Below, in pieces: positions 23,211-32,185 of a stretch of DNA of 44,163 bases. The notes under the pieces are model-generated. The model ran no database searches, had not been told where the DNA came from, and was given only the letters and a program-made list of their open reading frames with translations. Each line of letters opens with the position of its first letter. Position 1 is the first letter of the stretch. A program made the translations under genes and the position numbers. Origin of the DNA: Bifidobacterium breve (GTDB lineage Bacteria > Actinomycetota > Acidimicrobiia > Acidimicrobiales > Ilumatobacteraceae); assembly GCA_945901725.1 (NCBI GenBank), contig CAMDLK010000008.1:1-44163 (forward strand), in the 5' to 3' direction.

Positions 23211-23822
23211 ATGGGGCATGTGATGAATCTCTTTATGCAAGACAAAGTTGAGTTGTTGCCGTATGACTTTGGTGCGGTACTGCACTCTGACGTGTGGAGG
23301 AATGATGAATGTCGAACAATTACTAGTCGACTCACACATGAACTTGATTGGGCACAAGTATTTGTCGAAGTATTCAATCGCAGAGTGGCTCAGCCTCGTT
23401 TGACCTGTTGGTATGGCGACCCAGGGAAGAACTATTCATATTCCGGTACTCGTCTCAACCCACTCGACTGGACCTCTCTCCTGTCTGAGATCAAACAAAA
23501 GACTGAAGTAGTTTCCAATGTCACCTTTAACTCGGTTCTTGGAAATTTGTATCGAACTGGATCAGATGGTGTTTCCTGGCATTCTGACAACGAGCCAGAA
23601 CTTGGTCTAAATCCGACCATAGCTTCGGTGACTTTTGGTGCAACGCGTCGTTTTGATATGCGTCATCGCGAAACCAAGGAGATAATTCATATCGACCTGA
23701 CTCCAGGGTCGATTCTTGTTATGTCTGGTGAGAGCCAGTCCAAATGGCAGCACCAAATTGCAAAGACAAAGAAGGAAGTTGCCCCCCGAGTCAACTTGAC
23801 TTTTAGGACGATTCATGTCTGA
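23211..23822 (+). CDS. AlkB-like 2-oxoglutarate/Fe(II) dioxygenase
   Basis: 203 residues. The iron ligands are H124xD126 in VSWHSDNEPELG and H181 in KWQHQIAK. R193 would bind 2-oxoglutarate and R199 lies where AlkB proteins use a second Arg (RxxxxxR). The spacing and the NLYRTGSDGVSWHSD and SKWQHQI segments resemble AlkB homologues that demethylate alkylated bases in DNA or RNA. The product releases formaldehyde and CO2. The gene overlaps the next one by eight bases, so the dioxygenase and the methyltransferase-helicase fusion are coupled. A demethylase made with a methyltransferase-like protein is an unusual pairing. The substrate (DNA, RNA or protein) is unknown. Confidence 0.88.
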   Translation: MGHVMNLFMQDKVELLPYDFGAVLHSDVWRNDECRTITSRLTHELDWAQVFVEVFNRRVAQPRLTCWYGDPGKNYSYSGTRLNPLDWTSLLSEIKQKTEVVSNVTFNSVLGNLYRTGSDGVSWHSDNEPELGLNPTIASVTFGATRRFDMRHRETKEIIHIDLTPGSILVMSGESQSKWQHQIAKTKKEVAPRVNLTFRTIHV

Positions 23823-26631
23823 TTTTCTGAAGACTATTCAGTCCGATGTTGTCCGTGCAGCGAGAGAGTCTTTCGGAGCAGATTGGTCAACTGCGACGCT
23901 GCAGCCAGCGCTAATTGAAATGCGCAAGTCATACGCAGCAATTACGGGCCCAGATTTCTCCAGCTCAGAAATTCGCTTGGCTTACGCCCTCGCATCCCAC
24001 CCGTATCACGCCTTTATGGCCTACGAGTTGTTTAGCCAATGCGTACATGTTCTCAAATCTCATACACCAGGAAAATTCTCCGCAGTAATTCTTGGTGCCG
24101 GACCTGGAGCAGAAGCGATTGCATTGATTCGAGTTTTGGCGGAAAAAGTCCCAGATTTGAATCACATTTCACTGACGCTGATTGATAAGGAACCAGGATG
24201 GTCTAGAACTCGACGTGTCACGTTAGAGCAAACAGCACAGCATTGGTGGCAAGGGCAACTGACATTGAACGAGGTCACGGCTGACCTTGCAACAGATGAA
24301 GGAAGACAGACAGCAATCAATTCGCTTGTTGACGTCGATCTTGTCATTGCGCAGGCCGTGCTCACGGAAATAGTTGAAGGAAACGAATCTGTCAATCTTC
24401 TCGCAGATCTTGTAAACAATTTTTCTGCGGATTCCCTGCTTTTGTTGTGCGATTTCACCAAGATGAAAGGCCTTCACAATTGGATACGTGAACTTGACAA
24501 GATCGATTCGATACGAACAGTCCTTGCTCTTCAGCATCGTTTTCCCATGCCTTCATGCCACGACGATGTGAAGCCGCTGTTTGCGTCGGAGGATTATTTA
24601 CGGGAGCGTGGTCAGGTGACCGTCACAGCGCGACTTTATTCTCGTCCTGGCTGGCATCCACCAGTCATAAATGTGAGCGATGAATTTATCCCTACAGAAG
24701 GACAGAAATCAGCGCTTGATTCTTTTGCCACTTTTGTGCAAGGTAATTCAGCGAATACATTTCTTCTTGAAGGTCCGGCCGGCACGGGAAAAACTGAAAT
24801 CATGCGACGCATGGCTTCAATTGCAACTACTGAGGGCATGTCGGTATCGCTTTGGGCGCCGACTGGACAAGCTGCTGTACGTTTATCGGCCCGGACAAAC
24901 CTTCCAGCCAGCACGATTCATTCGGCTCTCTTCGAACGATCAGGGCGCACAGACAATGACGCAGAGGATTTTGAATGGCCACCGACAATCATTTTCACTC
25001 GTCGACAATTGGACTATTCGCAACATGTTGTCTTCATAGATGAAGCATCAATGATTGGTGATCGGGTGGTGATGCACGATGATCAACCTCCAGAATTAAT
25101 GTTTGAAGATGGTCGACTATTGACTCACATTCTCGATGGAGTTGTAAAGAACAATGGAAAAGTTGTCTTCGTTGGAGATAGTTGCCAGCTTCCACCGATA
25201 GACGAAGAGTATCCAGTTGCACTCGACCGTAAGTACCTCGAATCGCGCGGATGTGAAGTTGTTGAATCAAAATTGACAGCGGTTACTCGCGTGAAAGACG
25301 ACTCTGAAATACTCAATTTTTCGATGAACTTACGTGGTCACGTTTTGGCAGGGGAACATGGGATTACGGGTTTAGATTTTAAGGTTGACGGCGACGTTGT
25401 GCCTGTCTCTACTTTTGATCTGCCCTTTCTTGTCGATCAATTCAAGAAGGGAGACGCTGTCGCACTTGCCGGCAGGAATGTTGATGTAGCGAACGCAAAT
25501 ATGCTCATTCGCGGTTCTCTTGGACGTCTTAGTGAACTTCCAGAATCAGACGATCGACTAGTCCTGACCAAAGGAAATGATTCTCTCGGTTTGATGAATG
25601 GCACTGAAATCAATGCTCAAACATTGATTGGTGACGTAGTGGAAGTATCTCTACGAAATAGGCGTACAAAAGAATTGGAAGTAGTGCGACTACAAAAGGC
25701 TCTATTGACGATGAGATTACCTTCAGGCGATGTTTTGGAGTTCACCGCAACAATCGTGGTCGACACGCTTGGTGCTGCTAGTTCTGATTTACTGTCCATC
25801 ATTAGGCGAGTCCTGTGGGTGGATTTTCAGATTCGCATGCGAGCAGCTGGGATCGATAAAAAGCAGGAATCCTTTTGGCAAATGTACGAGGGTGACGAAA
25901 GAGCGAATGCGTTGGTTAGTTGCTACAGCTATGCGCGGACCCTTCACAGAGCCCAAGGCGGCGAGTGGAAATCTGTTGTTGTAGATGTTCAGAGTCTCCT
26001 GCCGGTTCGCCCAGGAACGTCACGGTATGCGTATTCGGCAATAACTCGCGCGAAGGAAGCGCTGTACCTGCGCGGATGGCCGCGAGGTGAAAGAGAGCCC
26101 CGAACTCATGAACAACTTGCTGAAGCTCCGATGTCGCTATTGCAGATTGCTCTAAATCGTAGATTTACTTTTCAAGCGCTTCCCCAGTCAACGACGACTG
26201 TCCAATTGTCACCGGAGGACAATTCGAGTGGTCTTCGTGTGAACCTCTACGACGGGACAAAGGGCATTACTTTCAACTCTCAAAATGGAACCCCAAACGA
26301 GACCAATGCAGTCGCCAGGGCGCTCGGAGTTTGGTCCAAGTTGGAGTCGGTACGAGGTCGACATGAAGTGCCTGTACGGCTTGAAGCAGGAATGGCTCGA
26401 CTCGAGTCAATACTCGAGGAATCAAACATTGACTTATTCGTAGTAAGGCGAGGAAATGCCACGCGAGAAGTTGAGATTTACACTTTTCTAAATAATGATT
26501 TTGCTATTTTCCGTTCATTTTGGACCGATCTAGGTGGCCTAAATCTCAAGAGCTTTAGATCAGTTGACACAAATTCGACTTCCCTTCGAGACTTAGTGTT
26601 CTCGCTGGTAACGCGAGTCTTCTCGGACTGA
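23815..26631 (+). CDS. Methyltransferase-like domain fused to SF1 (RecD/Pif1-type) helicase with a novel C-terminal domain
   Basis: 938 residues. Residues about 85-275 form a Rossmann methyltransferase-like domain with VILGAGPGAEA (91-101) as SAM motif I, then LTLIDKEPG. Residues about 290-760 are an SF1 helicase: FIPTEGQKSALDSF, Walker A GPAGTGKT at 320-327, VVFIDEAS at 405-412, VFVGDSCQLPPI at 451-462 and a UvrD_C_2-type end with YARTLHRAQGGEWKSVVVDV and SAITRAKEALYL near 741-752. Residues 849-938 are a separate domain whose only visible relative is the 102-residue protein at 2339-2647. The helicase probably unwinds nucleic acid with ATP; whether the first domain methylates anything is unknown. 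The overlap with AlkB couples expression. The end lies 31 bases before the first base of the next open frame and no terminator is evident. Confidence 0.85.
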   Translation: MSDFLKTIQSDVVRAARESFGADWSTATLQPALIEMRKSYAAITGPDFSSSEIRLAYALASHPYHAFMAYELFSQCVHVLKSHTPGKFSAVILGAGPGAEAIALIRVLAEKVPDLNHISLTLIDKEPGWSRTRRVTLEQTAQHWWQGQLTLNEVTADLATDEGRQTAINSLVDVDLVIAQAVLTEIVEGNESVNLLADLVNNFSADSLLLLCDFTKMKGLHNWIRELDKIDSIRTVLALQHRFPMPSCHDDVKPLFASEDYLRERGQVTVTARLYSRPGWHPPVINVSDEFIPTEGQKSALDSFATFVQGNSANTFLLEGPAGTGKTEIMRRMASIATTEGMSVSLWAPTGQAAVRLSARTNLPASTIHSALFERSGRTDNDAEDFEWPPTIIFTRRQLDYSQHVVFIDEASMIGDRVVMHDDQPPELMFEDGRLLTHILDGVVKNNGKVVFVGDSCQLPPIDEEYPVALDRKYLESRGCEVVESKLTAVTRVKDDSEILNFSMNLRGHVLAGEHGITGLDFKVDGDVVPVSTFDLPFLVDQFKKGDAVALAGRNVDVANANMLIRGSLGRLSELPESDDRLVLTKGNDSLGLMNGTEINAQTLIGDVVEVSLRNRRTKELEVVRLQKALLTMRLPSGDVLEFTATIVVDTLGAASSDLLSIIRRVLWVDFQIRMRAAGIDKKQESFWQMYEGDERANALVSCYSYARTLHRAQGGEWKSVVVDVQSLLPVRPGTSRYAYSAITRAKEALYLRGWPRGEREPRTHEQLAEAPMSLLQIALNRRFTFQALPQSTTTVQLSPEDNSSGLRVNLYDGTKGITFNSQNGTPNETNAVARALGVWSKLESVRGRHEVPVRLEAGMARLESILEESNIDLFVVRRGNATREVEIYTFLNNDFAIFRSFWTDLGGLNLKSFRSVDTNSTSLRDLVFSLVTRVFSD

Positions 26632-26713
26632 TTTCTCAGATCGCGGCACCGTCGCAGTCCTTGTGTTTTCTTCCACTATGGGTCCGAGCGAGTGGGGAGG
26701 TACTGTCGTTTCC

Positions 26714-28138
26714 ATGACAATTCCTGCTGTCCCCGCATCTCTTCCTGTCACTCTGGCGGCACTTCGTGCCTCAGGCTGGAAATCCATTCCCATCAAAGAA
26801 GAATTGCGCGCCAACGCCGTACGCAATATCTCTGCTGGTCTTCCTTTGTTTGAAGGTGTCATGGGATACGAAAACACTGTGATGCCACAACTTGAGAACG
26901 CATTGCTTGCAGGTCACGACGTTGTGTTCCTTGGTGAACGTGGTCAAGCAAAGACCCGAATGATTCGTTCGCTTACTGACCTTCTCGACGAGTGGATGCC
27001 GATCATCGCTGGCAGTGAAATTAACGATGACCCGTACAACCCGGTGTCACGTCACGCACGTGACCTCATCGCTGCAGAGGGCGAGAACGCTCCTATTTCT
27101 TGGGTACATCGCAGTGAGCGATTCGGTGAAAAACTTGCAACGCCAGATACGTCAATTGCAGACCTCATTGGTGAAGTTGACCCCATCAAAGTCGCAGAAG
27201 GTCGTTACCTCAGTGACGAACTCACATTGCATTACGGCTTAGTTCCTCGTACGAACCGTGGAATTTTTGCAATCAACGAATTGCCAGACCTCTCAGAGCG
27301 AATTCAAGTTGGTTTGCTGAACGTTCTCGAAGAGCGTGACGTGCAAATTCGTGGTTACAAGATTCGTCTTCCGCTTGATGTCTTGCTCGTTGCATCTGCA
27401 AACCCAGAGGACTACACGAATCGCGGTCGAATCATTACTCCACTGAAAGACCGTTTCGGTAGCCAGATTCGTACGCATTATCCACTTGAAGTTGAGACGG
27501 AAATTGCGATCATGCGTCAAGAGTCGCGTGCTGCATCAATCGGCGATGTCAAAGTCACCATGCCGGAGTTCATGGAGCGCATTATTGCTACGTTCTCTCA
27601 TCAAGCACGTAGCAGTAGCCATGTCAACCAGCGCAGCGGTGTCAGCGTGCGTTTGTCAGTGTCTAACTTCGAAATTCTCAGTGCAAATGCAGTGCGTCGT
27701 GCATTACGAGCAGGGGAACGCGAAGTGGCGCCACGCATCAGTGACCTGGATGCTTTGGCGTCGTCAACTGGCGGAAAAGTTGAAATTGAAGCACTGGAAG
27801 AGGGCCGCGAAAATGGCATTCTTCAGCAACTCATCTCCGGTGCAGTGCTCACGGTGTACAAGGAACTTGCTCCTGGTGAAATGATGCGCGAAGTTCTCAC
27901 TGCATTTGAAGAAGGTGCAGTTGCACATGCTGGCGAAGACATTTCGTCTAGCGAATTGATTGCGCTTCTTACTCAGATTCCAGCGCTGATGCCGCCAGTG
28001 AAAGTGCTTACTGGCGGTGACGAATCGCCGGCCATGTTGGCAAGCGCTGTTGAGTTCATTCTTGAGGGATTGCATCTCACACGTCGTCTGAACAAAGACG
28101 CATCGGGCTCCAAGGCCACGTATCGCTCGCGTAGCTAG
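26714..28138 (+). CDS. MoxR-type AAA ATPase (magnesium-chelatase-like)
   Basis: 474 residues from the ATG at 26714; the upstream frame to 26663 lacks a recognisable site. The Walker A-like motif GERGQAKT is at 74-81 and the Walker B-like segment [11 protein letters not shown] at 183-193, followed by [31 protein letters not shown]. This subfamily in actinobacteria (mycobacterial Rv0958) pairs with a vWA protein. The gene at 28726 has that partner, so the ATPase and vWA protein probably act together, as MoxR/vWA pairs that help assemble or insert cofactors into enzymes. The substrate here is not known. The gene is core-like and has no sign of transfer. Confidence 0.88.
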   Translation: [474 protein letters not shown]

Positions 28139-28690
28139 TTACAGAACGAACGGCGAACGGGTCCACAGTTCGCCGGTGTCGTTACGGGCTGCATTTGTAG
28201 CTTCGCCAGTTAGGGCGACCACGGGGATCGCTTCGTTGAGTCCTCGCAGCGACATCGATTCATGAGGAGTCATGATGACGCCTTCTGGCAGATTCTCGAT
28301 GTGCTCACTAGGGATGATGACCTCAAAAGAACCGGCAGCGTCACAGAGGCGGGCAGCCATGTTGACAGCAGTTCCGATGTAGTCGTCGCCCTCAAACAGC
28401 AATGCAAGCCCAGAAGCCATACCAACGCGTATGGAGAGAGGCGCACAGGCGGCTCCAGAGCGCTTCTGAAGCTCGAGAGCGAACGTAATGGCATCTCGCT
28501 GGTCAACGGCCACGATCATGCAACCATCGCCCAGCCACTTGGCAATGCGGACACCGGTCTCAGAGGCCACATCACGGGTGACGGCACGCCATGAGGCAAG
28601 AAGACGCCCTGCGGCATCATCTCCGTTCTCATTTGTGAAATTGGTAAACCCCGAAATATCGACGAATACAAAAGTCCGTGGCACTCGCAT
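28139..28690 (-). CDS. Class III adenylate cyclase, single domain
   Basis: 183 residues from the ATG at 28690. All class III residues are in place: metal-binding D11 in FVDISGFT and D55 in KWLGDGC, adenine-specifying K51 and D103, and N110/R114 in VNMAARL. It should convert ATP to cyclic AMP and pyrophosphate, as a dimer. There is no membrane, HAMP or sensory domain, so it is a soluble cyclase. It lies antisense between the MoxR ATPase and its vWA partner: its stop abuts the ATPase stop and its start is 35 bases from the vWA start, sharing a small inverted repeat. Confidence 0.88.
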   Translation of the reverse strand: MRVPRTFVFVDISGFTNFTNENGDDAAGRLLASWRAVTRDVASETGVRIAKWLGDGCMIVAVDQRDAITFALELQKRSGAACAPLSIRVGMASGLALLFEGDDYIGTAVNMAARLCDAAGSFEVIIPSEHIENLPEGVIMTPHESMSLRGLNEAIPVVALTGEATNAARNDTGELWTRSPFVL

Positions 28691-28708
28691 AGTCCCCAAC
28701 ACCTTAGA

Positions 28709-28721
28709 GCAACTAAGTTGC
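28709..28721. promoter_or_regulatory. Inverted repeat in the divergent cyclase/vWA promoter
   Basis: GCAACT-A-AGTTGC is a perfect 13-base dyad in the 35-base gap between the two divergent start codons (28690 and 28726). Its place suits a shared operator or overlapping start of both transcripts. Confidence 0.45.
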
Positions 28722-28725
28722 GGAT

Positions 28726-30732
28726 ATGCCTGCACGGTTCACTTATTCACGCTGGGACGGCACCCAGACGGGATTCAGCCTCGATGCCGAGGGGATACTC
28801 GATGAATTGACCGATGATTTGCTCTATCACGGCGACCTCAACGCTGCATTGCGTCGATTGATGCGTGATGGAATGACAGACCCCGATGGAAACCAGATTG
28901 AAGGTCTTCGCGACATGATGCAACGCATTCGTGATCGCAAGAAAGAACTTGAAGAGAGTGGCGACCTTGGTGGCGTGTATTCAGAAATTGCTGATGCTCT
29001 GAAAGACATCATTGATGAAGAACGTCATGCGGTTGAAAACTCTGTTCGTGAAGCAGAGGCATCAGGCGATGAACGGCGCGCAGATACTGCGCGTGATGCA
29101 GCAATGGAACGTAATTTCCGTCTTGACATGATGCCTAACGACCTTGCTGGCATGGTGCGCGAGATGCAGAGTTATGACTTTGAATCAAGTGAAGCACAAC
29201 AGCGTTTCGAAGAACTGATGGACAAACTGCGCCAAGAAATGATGCAGCAGTTCGTAGATCAAATGTCTGAAGGAATGCAGAACATGTCACTAGAAGACAT
29301 GGCGCGCATGAAAGACATGATGGCTGCGTTGAACGGCATGATCGAAGCTCGCGAACAAGGCGAAGACCCACAGTTTGAAAAGTTCATGGAACAGTTCGGA
29401 GATTTCTTTCCAGAGAATCCAGAAACTCTTGACGAACTTCTTGAGAACATGGCAAAGCGCATGCAAGCAATGCAGGCACTTATGGATTCGCTCACGCCTG
29501 AACAACGCTCACAAATGCAGCAATTGTCTCAACAGCTGATGGAAGACATGGACCTCAATTGGCAGGTTCAACAGCTCAGTGAAAAATTACAGAGCATGTT
29601 TCCGCAGCCAGGCCAGGGTGAGGGCCAGGGCTACAACTTCCGTGGAGAACCCTCGATGGACATGCAACAGGCCATGGATGCCATGCAGGAAATGGGCGAT
29701 TTGAACGAAATGGAAGGGATGCTGCGTCAAGCGACCAATCCCGCCCAGTTGGCAGAAGTCGACATTGACAAGGTTCGCGAGATGCTCGGAGAAGACGCCG
29801 CAAAGTCAATGGAGCGCCTGGCTGAGATGACCAAAATGCTGGAAGAAGCAGGCCTCATCAATCTCAAAGAGGGAAAGATGGAACTCACGCCGCGCGGTCT
29901 TCGTGCCATCGGCAACAATGCTCTTCGTCAGTTGTTCAACAACCTGTCAAAAGACAAATTTGGTCAGCACCGCATCGCCCGTGATGGCAGTGGCCACGAG
30001 CGAACATACGACTCGAAGCCATACGAATTTGGCGACCCATTCCGACTTGATCTTCAGCGGACAATTCGTAATGCCATCTCGCGTAACGGCAGCGGTACAC
30101 CCGTGAGATTGTCACCAGAAGATTTCGAAATTGAACGCACTGAACACAACACACGTTCATCAACTGTTCTCATGATCGACTTGTCGATGTCCATGCCAAT
30201 GCGAGGCAACTTTGTTCCCGCCAAGAAAGTGGCAATGGCCCTGCATTCATTGATTAGTTCGCAGTTTCCGCGTGACTATTTGGGACTTGTTGGTTTCAGT
30301 GAAACAGCGCACATAATGACTCACGAGCAGTTGCCCGAAGTCAGTTGGGATCTTGCGTACGGCACCAACATGCAGCACGGTCTCCGTCTTGCTCGTCAGT
30401 TACTTGCTCGCCAAACCGGCACCAAGCAAATCATCATGATCACCGACGGCGAACCAACAGCTCATATCACTCAATCTGGCGACGTGTATTTCAACTATCC
30501 ACCAGTGCGAGAGACCGTCGAAGCCACATTGCGCGAGGCCATGCGATGCACGAAGGACAACATCACCATCAACACATTCGTGCTTGATGCAACAGGCCCA
30601 TTGCGCCACTTCATTGAGCAAATGGCCCAGGTGAATCATGGTCGTGCCTTCTTCACAACCCCAGAAACATTGGGCGATTACGTGTTGGTGGACTTCCTCG
30701 AAAATCGTCGTAGAACCAGCCGCGCTCGGTAG
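28726..30732 (+). CDS. vWA-domain protein, MoxR partner
   Basis: 668 residues. The first 450 residues are alpha-helical, Met-, Gln- and Glu-rich (for example MQQFVDQMSEGMQNMSLEDMARMKDM) and look like a long helical arm. The C-terminal 190 residues form a vWA domain with MIDAS D485xS487xS489 in MIDLSMSMPM and a later MITDGEPT segment. It matches the mycobacterial Rv0959 type in length and layout. The ATPase at 26714 is its probable partner: the vWA domain binds a client through a metal ion and the ATPase drives a remodelling step. The two are separated by an antisense adenylate cyclase gene. No ribosome binding site precedes the ATG, so a leaderless transcript is likely. Confidence 0.88.
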   Translation: MPARFTYSRWDGTQTGFSLDAEGILDELTDDLLYHGDLNAALRRLMRDGMTDPDGNQIEGLRDMMQRIRDRKKELEESGDLGGVYSEIADALKDIIDEERHAVENSVREAEASGDERRADTARDAAMERNFRLDMMPNDLAGMVREMQSYDFESSEAQQRFEELMDKLRQEMMQQFVDQMSEGMQNMSLEDMARMKDMMAALNGMIEAREQGEDPQFEKFMEQFGDFFPENPETLDELLENMAKRMQAMQALMDSLTPEQRSQMQQLSQQLMEDMDLNWQVQQLSEKLQSMFPQPGQGEGQGYNFRGEPSMDMQQAMDAMQEMGDLNEMEGMLRQATNPAQLAEVDIDKVREMLGEDAAKSMERLAEMTKMLEEAGLINLKEGKMELTPRGLRAIGNNALRQLFNNLSKDKFGQHRIARDGSGHERTYDSKPYEFGDPFRLDLQRTIRNAISRNGSGTPVRLSPEDFEIERTEHNTRSSTVLMIDLSMSMPMRGNFVPAKKVAMALHSLISSQFPRDYLGLVGFSETAHIMTHEQLPEVSWDLAYGTNMQHGLRLARQLLARQTGTKQIIMITDGEPTAHITQSGDVYFNYPPVRETVEATLREAMRCTKDNITINTFVLDATGPLRHFIEQMAQVNHGRAFFTTPETLGDYVLVDFLENRRRTSRAR

Positions 30733-30784
30733 CTTTTTCAGGTACCCAGTGGGGCTCAAATTGCAAAGTCACTGACTGTTCATT

Positions 30785-30876
30785 TGGGATTTCCCATATT
30801 CCATTTGCATTCTGTGTAGATATTTGCCACAATTACATCGCTGTAATTACAAGCCACATTCCAAGATCCCTTGGGA
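30785..30876 (+). promoter_or_regulatory. whiB leader with three inverted repeats
   Basis: TGGGA-TT-TCCCA (30785-30796), AATTACA-TCGC-TGTAATT (30831-30848) and CCAAG-ATCC-CTTGG (30861-30874) lie in the 176-base gap before whiB. The middle one has seven-base perfect arms and is the strongest candidate for an operator. A TCCCTTGGGA palindrome overlaps the third. No -10/-35 pair was convincing enough to name. Confidence 0.5.
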
Positions 30877-30908
30877 CTCGGATATGGCTGTAGCTGGGAG
30901 GCAAAAGC

Positions 30909-31187
30909 ATGCACGGAGATTCTGATTCATTAAGCCAAGAACGTGGTTGGCAAGACCAAGCCAACTGCCTTGGTGTCGACCCCGATTTGTTTTTCCCAGA
31001 GCGTGGCGCAAGCACCCGTGAGGCTAAAGAAGTCTGCAAAGGCTGTGTTGTTCGCGGAGATTGCCTCGAGTACGCACTTGCTAATGGCGAGAAATTCGGA
31101 ATCTGGGGCGGCTTGTCAGAACGCGAGCGTCGTCGCTTGCGTCGTCAACGCGCACAAGATGGCCGTCGCGTCATAATCAACGGTTAG
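30909..31187 (+). CDS. WhiB-family transcriptional regulator
   Basis: 92 residues with GGGAGG seven bases upstream. The cysteines C20, C43, C46 and C52 form the C-N22-CxxC-N5-C ligand pattern of a redox- or nitric-oxide-sensitive [4Fe-4S] cluster. The GIWGG turn precedes a basic RERRRLRRQRAQ DNA-binding tail. WhiB proteins act with the primary sigma factor and are an actinobacterial hallmark. The 3' end overlaps the end of the opposite-strand glutamate formimidoyltransferase gene by 11 bases. Confidence 0.95.
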   Translation: MHGDSDSLSQERGWQDQANCLGVDPDLFFPERGASTREAKEVCKGCVVRGDCLEYALANGEKFGIWGGLSERERRRLRRQRAQDGRRVIING

Positions 31188-31959
31188 TTACACGCCACTC
31201 AATAGTTCGTTCCACGGACAGATCTAGGTCCTCCCACCGGGCACGTGGAATAGTTGCAAGAACAGAAGCAGGAAGTAATCCGACTAACTCTGTATGGTGA
31301 ACTTTTGCATGTTGCGAAACTGCTTCGTACACATCATTTGGGCCTGCAATCATTGGCTGAATGAGGTTCACGCTCACTTGTGTAAACGCCCCTACTTGCA
31401 GGCCTAATGTGCGAATGTTCGCTGTACGAACAGACGTTGCGATACGGCGCGTTGTTTCGAGATCAACATTTTCTAACCACAGGTTGTACGCAACTAAAGG
31501 TTCACGCACTCCAACGCACATTGCACCGGCAGTGGGGTGGGGAACTTTCGAACCAACTTCAGGGAAAAGTGAAGTCCACGCATTTTTGCGAATGTCAGGA
31601 AGTGTGCGCTCAGTTCCATAGAGAAAAATTGGCACGTGCAATTCTTCTGCTGCCCATGCTGCAAATTCATCACGTGCTTTTTGTGCATCTTGCATTGTGG
31701 AATCAACTAGCGGCACAAACGGGACAACATCGACAACACCAATTCGCGGATGAACACCGGAATGATCGCTGAGACTCAATGCCGAAACTGCTGCGCGTGC
31801 GAGAGCGCGAGGGGCATCAACACCAAGCAGTGTGAACACGCTGCGGTTGTGATCCGGGTCTGAATGAATATCGAGAAGGTCGCCCGCACATGATTGAGCA
31901 AGGAAATCGATGATGGCGTGGTCACGCCCCTCGCTGACATTGATGACACATTCGAGCAC
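31177..31959 (-). CDS. Glutamate formimidoyltransferase (FTCD N-domain type)
   Basis: 260 residues. The family pattern is clear: ECVINVSEG at the start, a catalytic-region HSGVHPRIGVVDVVPF with H70, then GPNDVYEAV and a C-terminal IPRARWEDLDLSVE. It moves a formimidoyl group between glutamate and tetrahydrofolate, usually in histidine degradation. It is a single-domain form without the cyclodeaminase domain. No other hut genes are visible nearby, so the context is uninformative. It converges on whiB with an 11-base overlap, and its start is about 48 bases from the divergent tatA start. Confidence 0.9.
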   Translation of the reverse strand: MLECVINVSEGRDHAIIDFLAQSCAGDLLDIHSDPDHNRSVFTLLGVDAPRALARAAVSALSLSDHSGVHPRIGVVDVVPFVPLVDSTMQDAQKARDEFAAWAAEELHVPIFLYGTERTLPDIRKNAWTSLFPEVGSKVPHPTAGAMCVGVREPLVAYNLWLENVDLETTRRIATSVRTANIRTLGLQVGAFTQVSVNLIQPMIAGPNDVYEAVSQHAKVHHTELVGLLPASVLATIPRARWEDLDLSVERTIEWRVTNR

Positions 31960-32006
31960 CCCTCGTGCTTACCAAAGAAGGGCCCCTTCCTGCTACCGTC
32001 AGGAAC

Positions 32007-32180
32007 ATGATTTCGTTTCTTGAAGGCCCAGAGCTCATTATCGTTCTAGTTGTCGTACTGGTGCTGTTTGGTGGTGCACAACTGCCAAAACTTGCCAAGA
32101 ACCTTGGTTCGGCTCAGAAAGAGTTCAAGAAGGCAATGGACGAAGGCAAGTCTGACGACCCTTCGTCTGATTCCAAGTAA
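32007..32180 (+). CDS. tatA: Sec-independent translocase subunit TatA
   Basis: 57 residues from the ATG at 32007, with AGGA just upstream; an upstream in-frame start at 31965 only adds an unlikely charged leader. The protein has the TatA form: a short N-terminal transmembrane helix (IIVLVVVLVLF), the FGGAQLPKLAKNLG hinge and amphipathic helix, and a short polar tail. It is shorter than most TatA proteins because the tail is brief. TatA forms the pore for folded protein export with TatC, which is not in the window. Confidence 0.93.
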   Translation: MISFLEGPELIIVLVVVLVLFGGAQLPKLAKNLGSAQKEFKKAMDEGKSDDPSSDSK

Positions 32181-32185
32181 GTAGG

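Noticed and set aside
2339-26631. The two helicase-tail copies as attachment-site direct repeats bounding the island
   Set aside because: The similarity is at protein level with patchy DNA identity, and no short perfect repeat, tRNA or integrase is present at the edges.
5612-26631. BREX, DISARM or Druantia system
   Set aside because: No PglZ, PglX, BrxC, DrmA/B or DruE-type proteins were seen; the methyltransferases are clearly HsdM.
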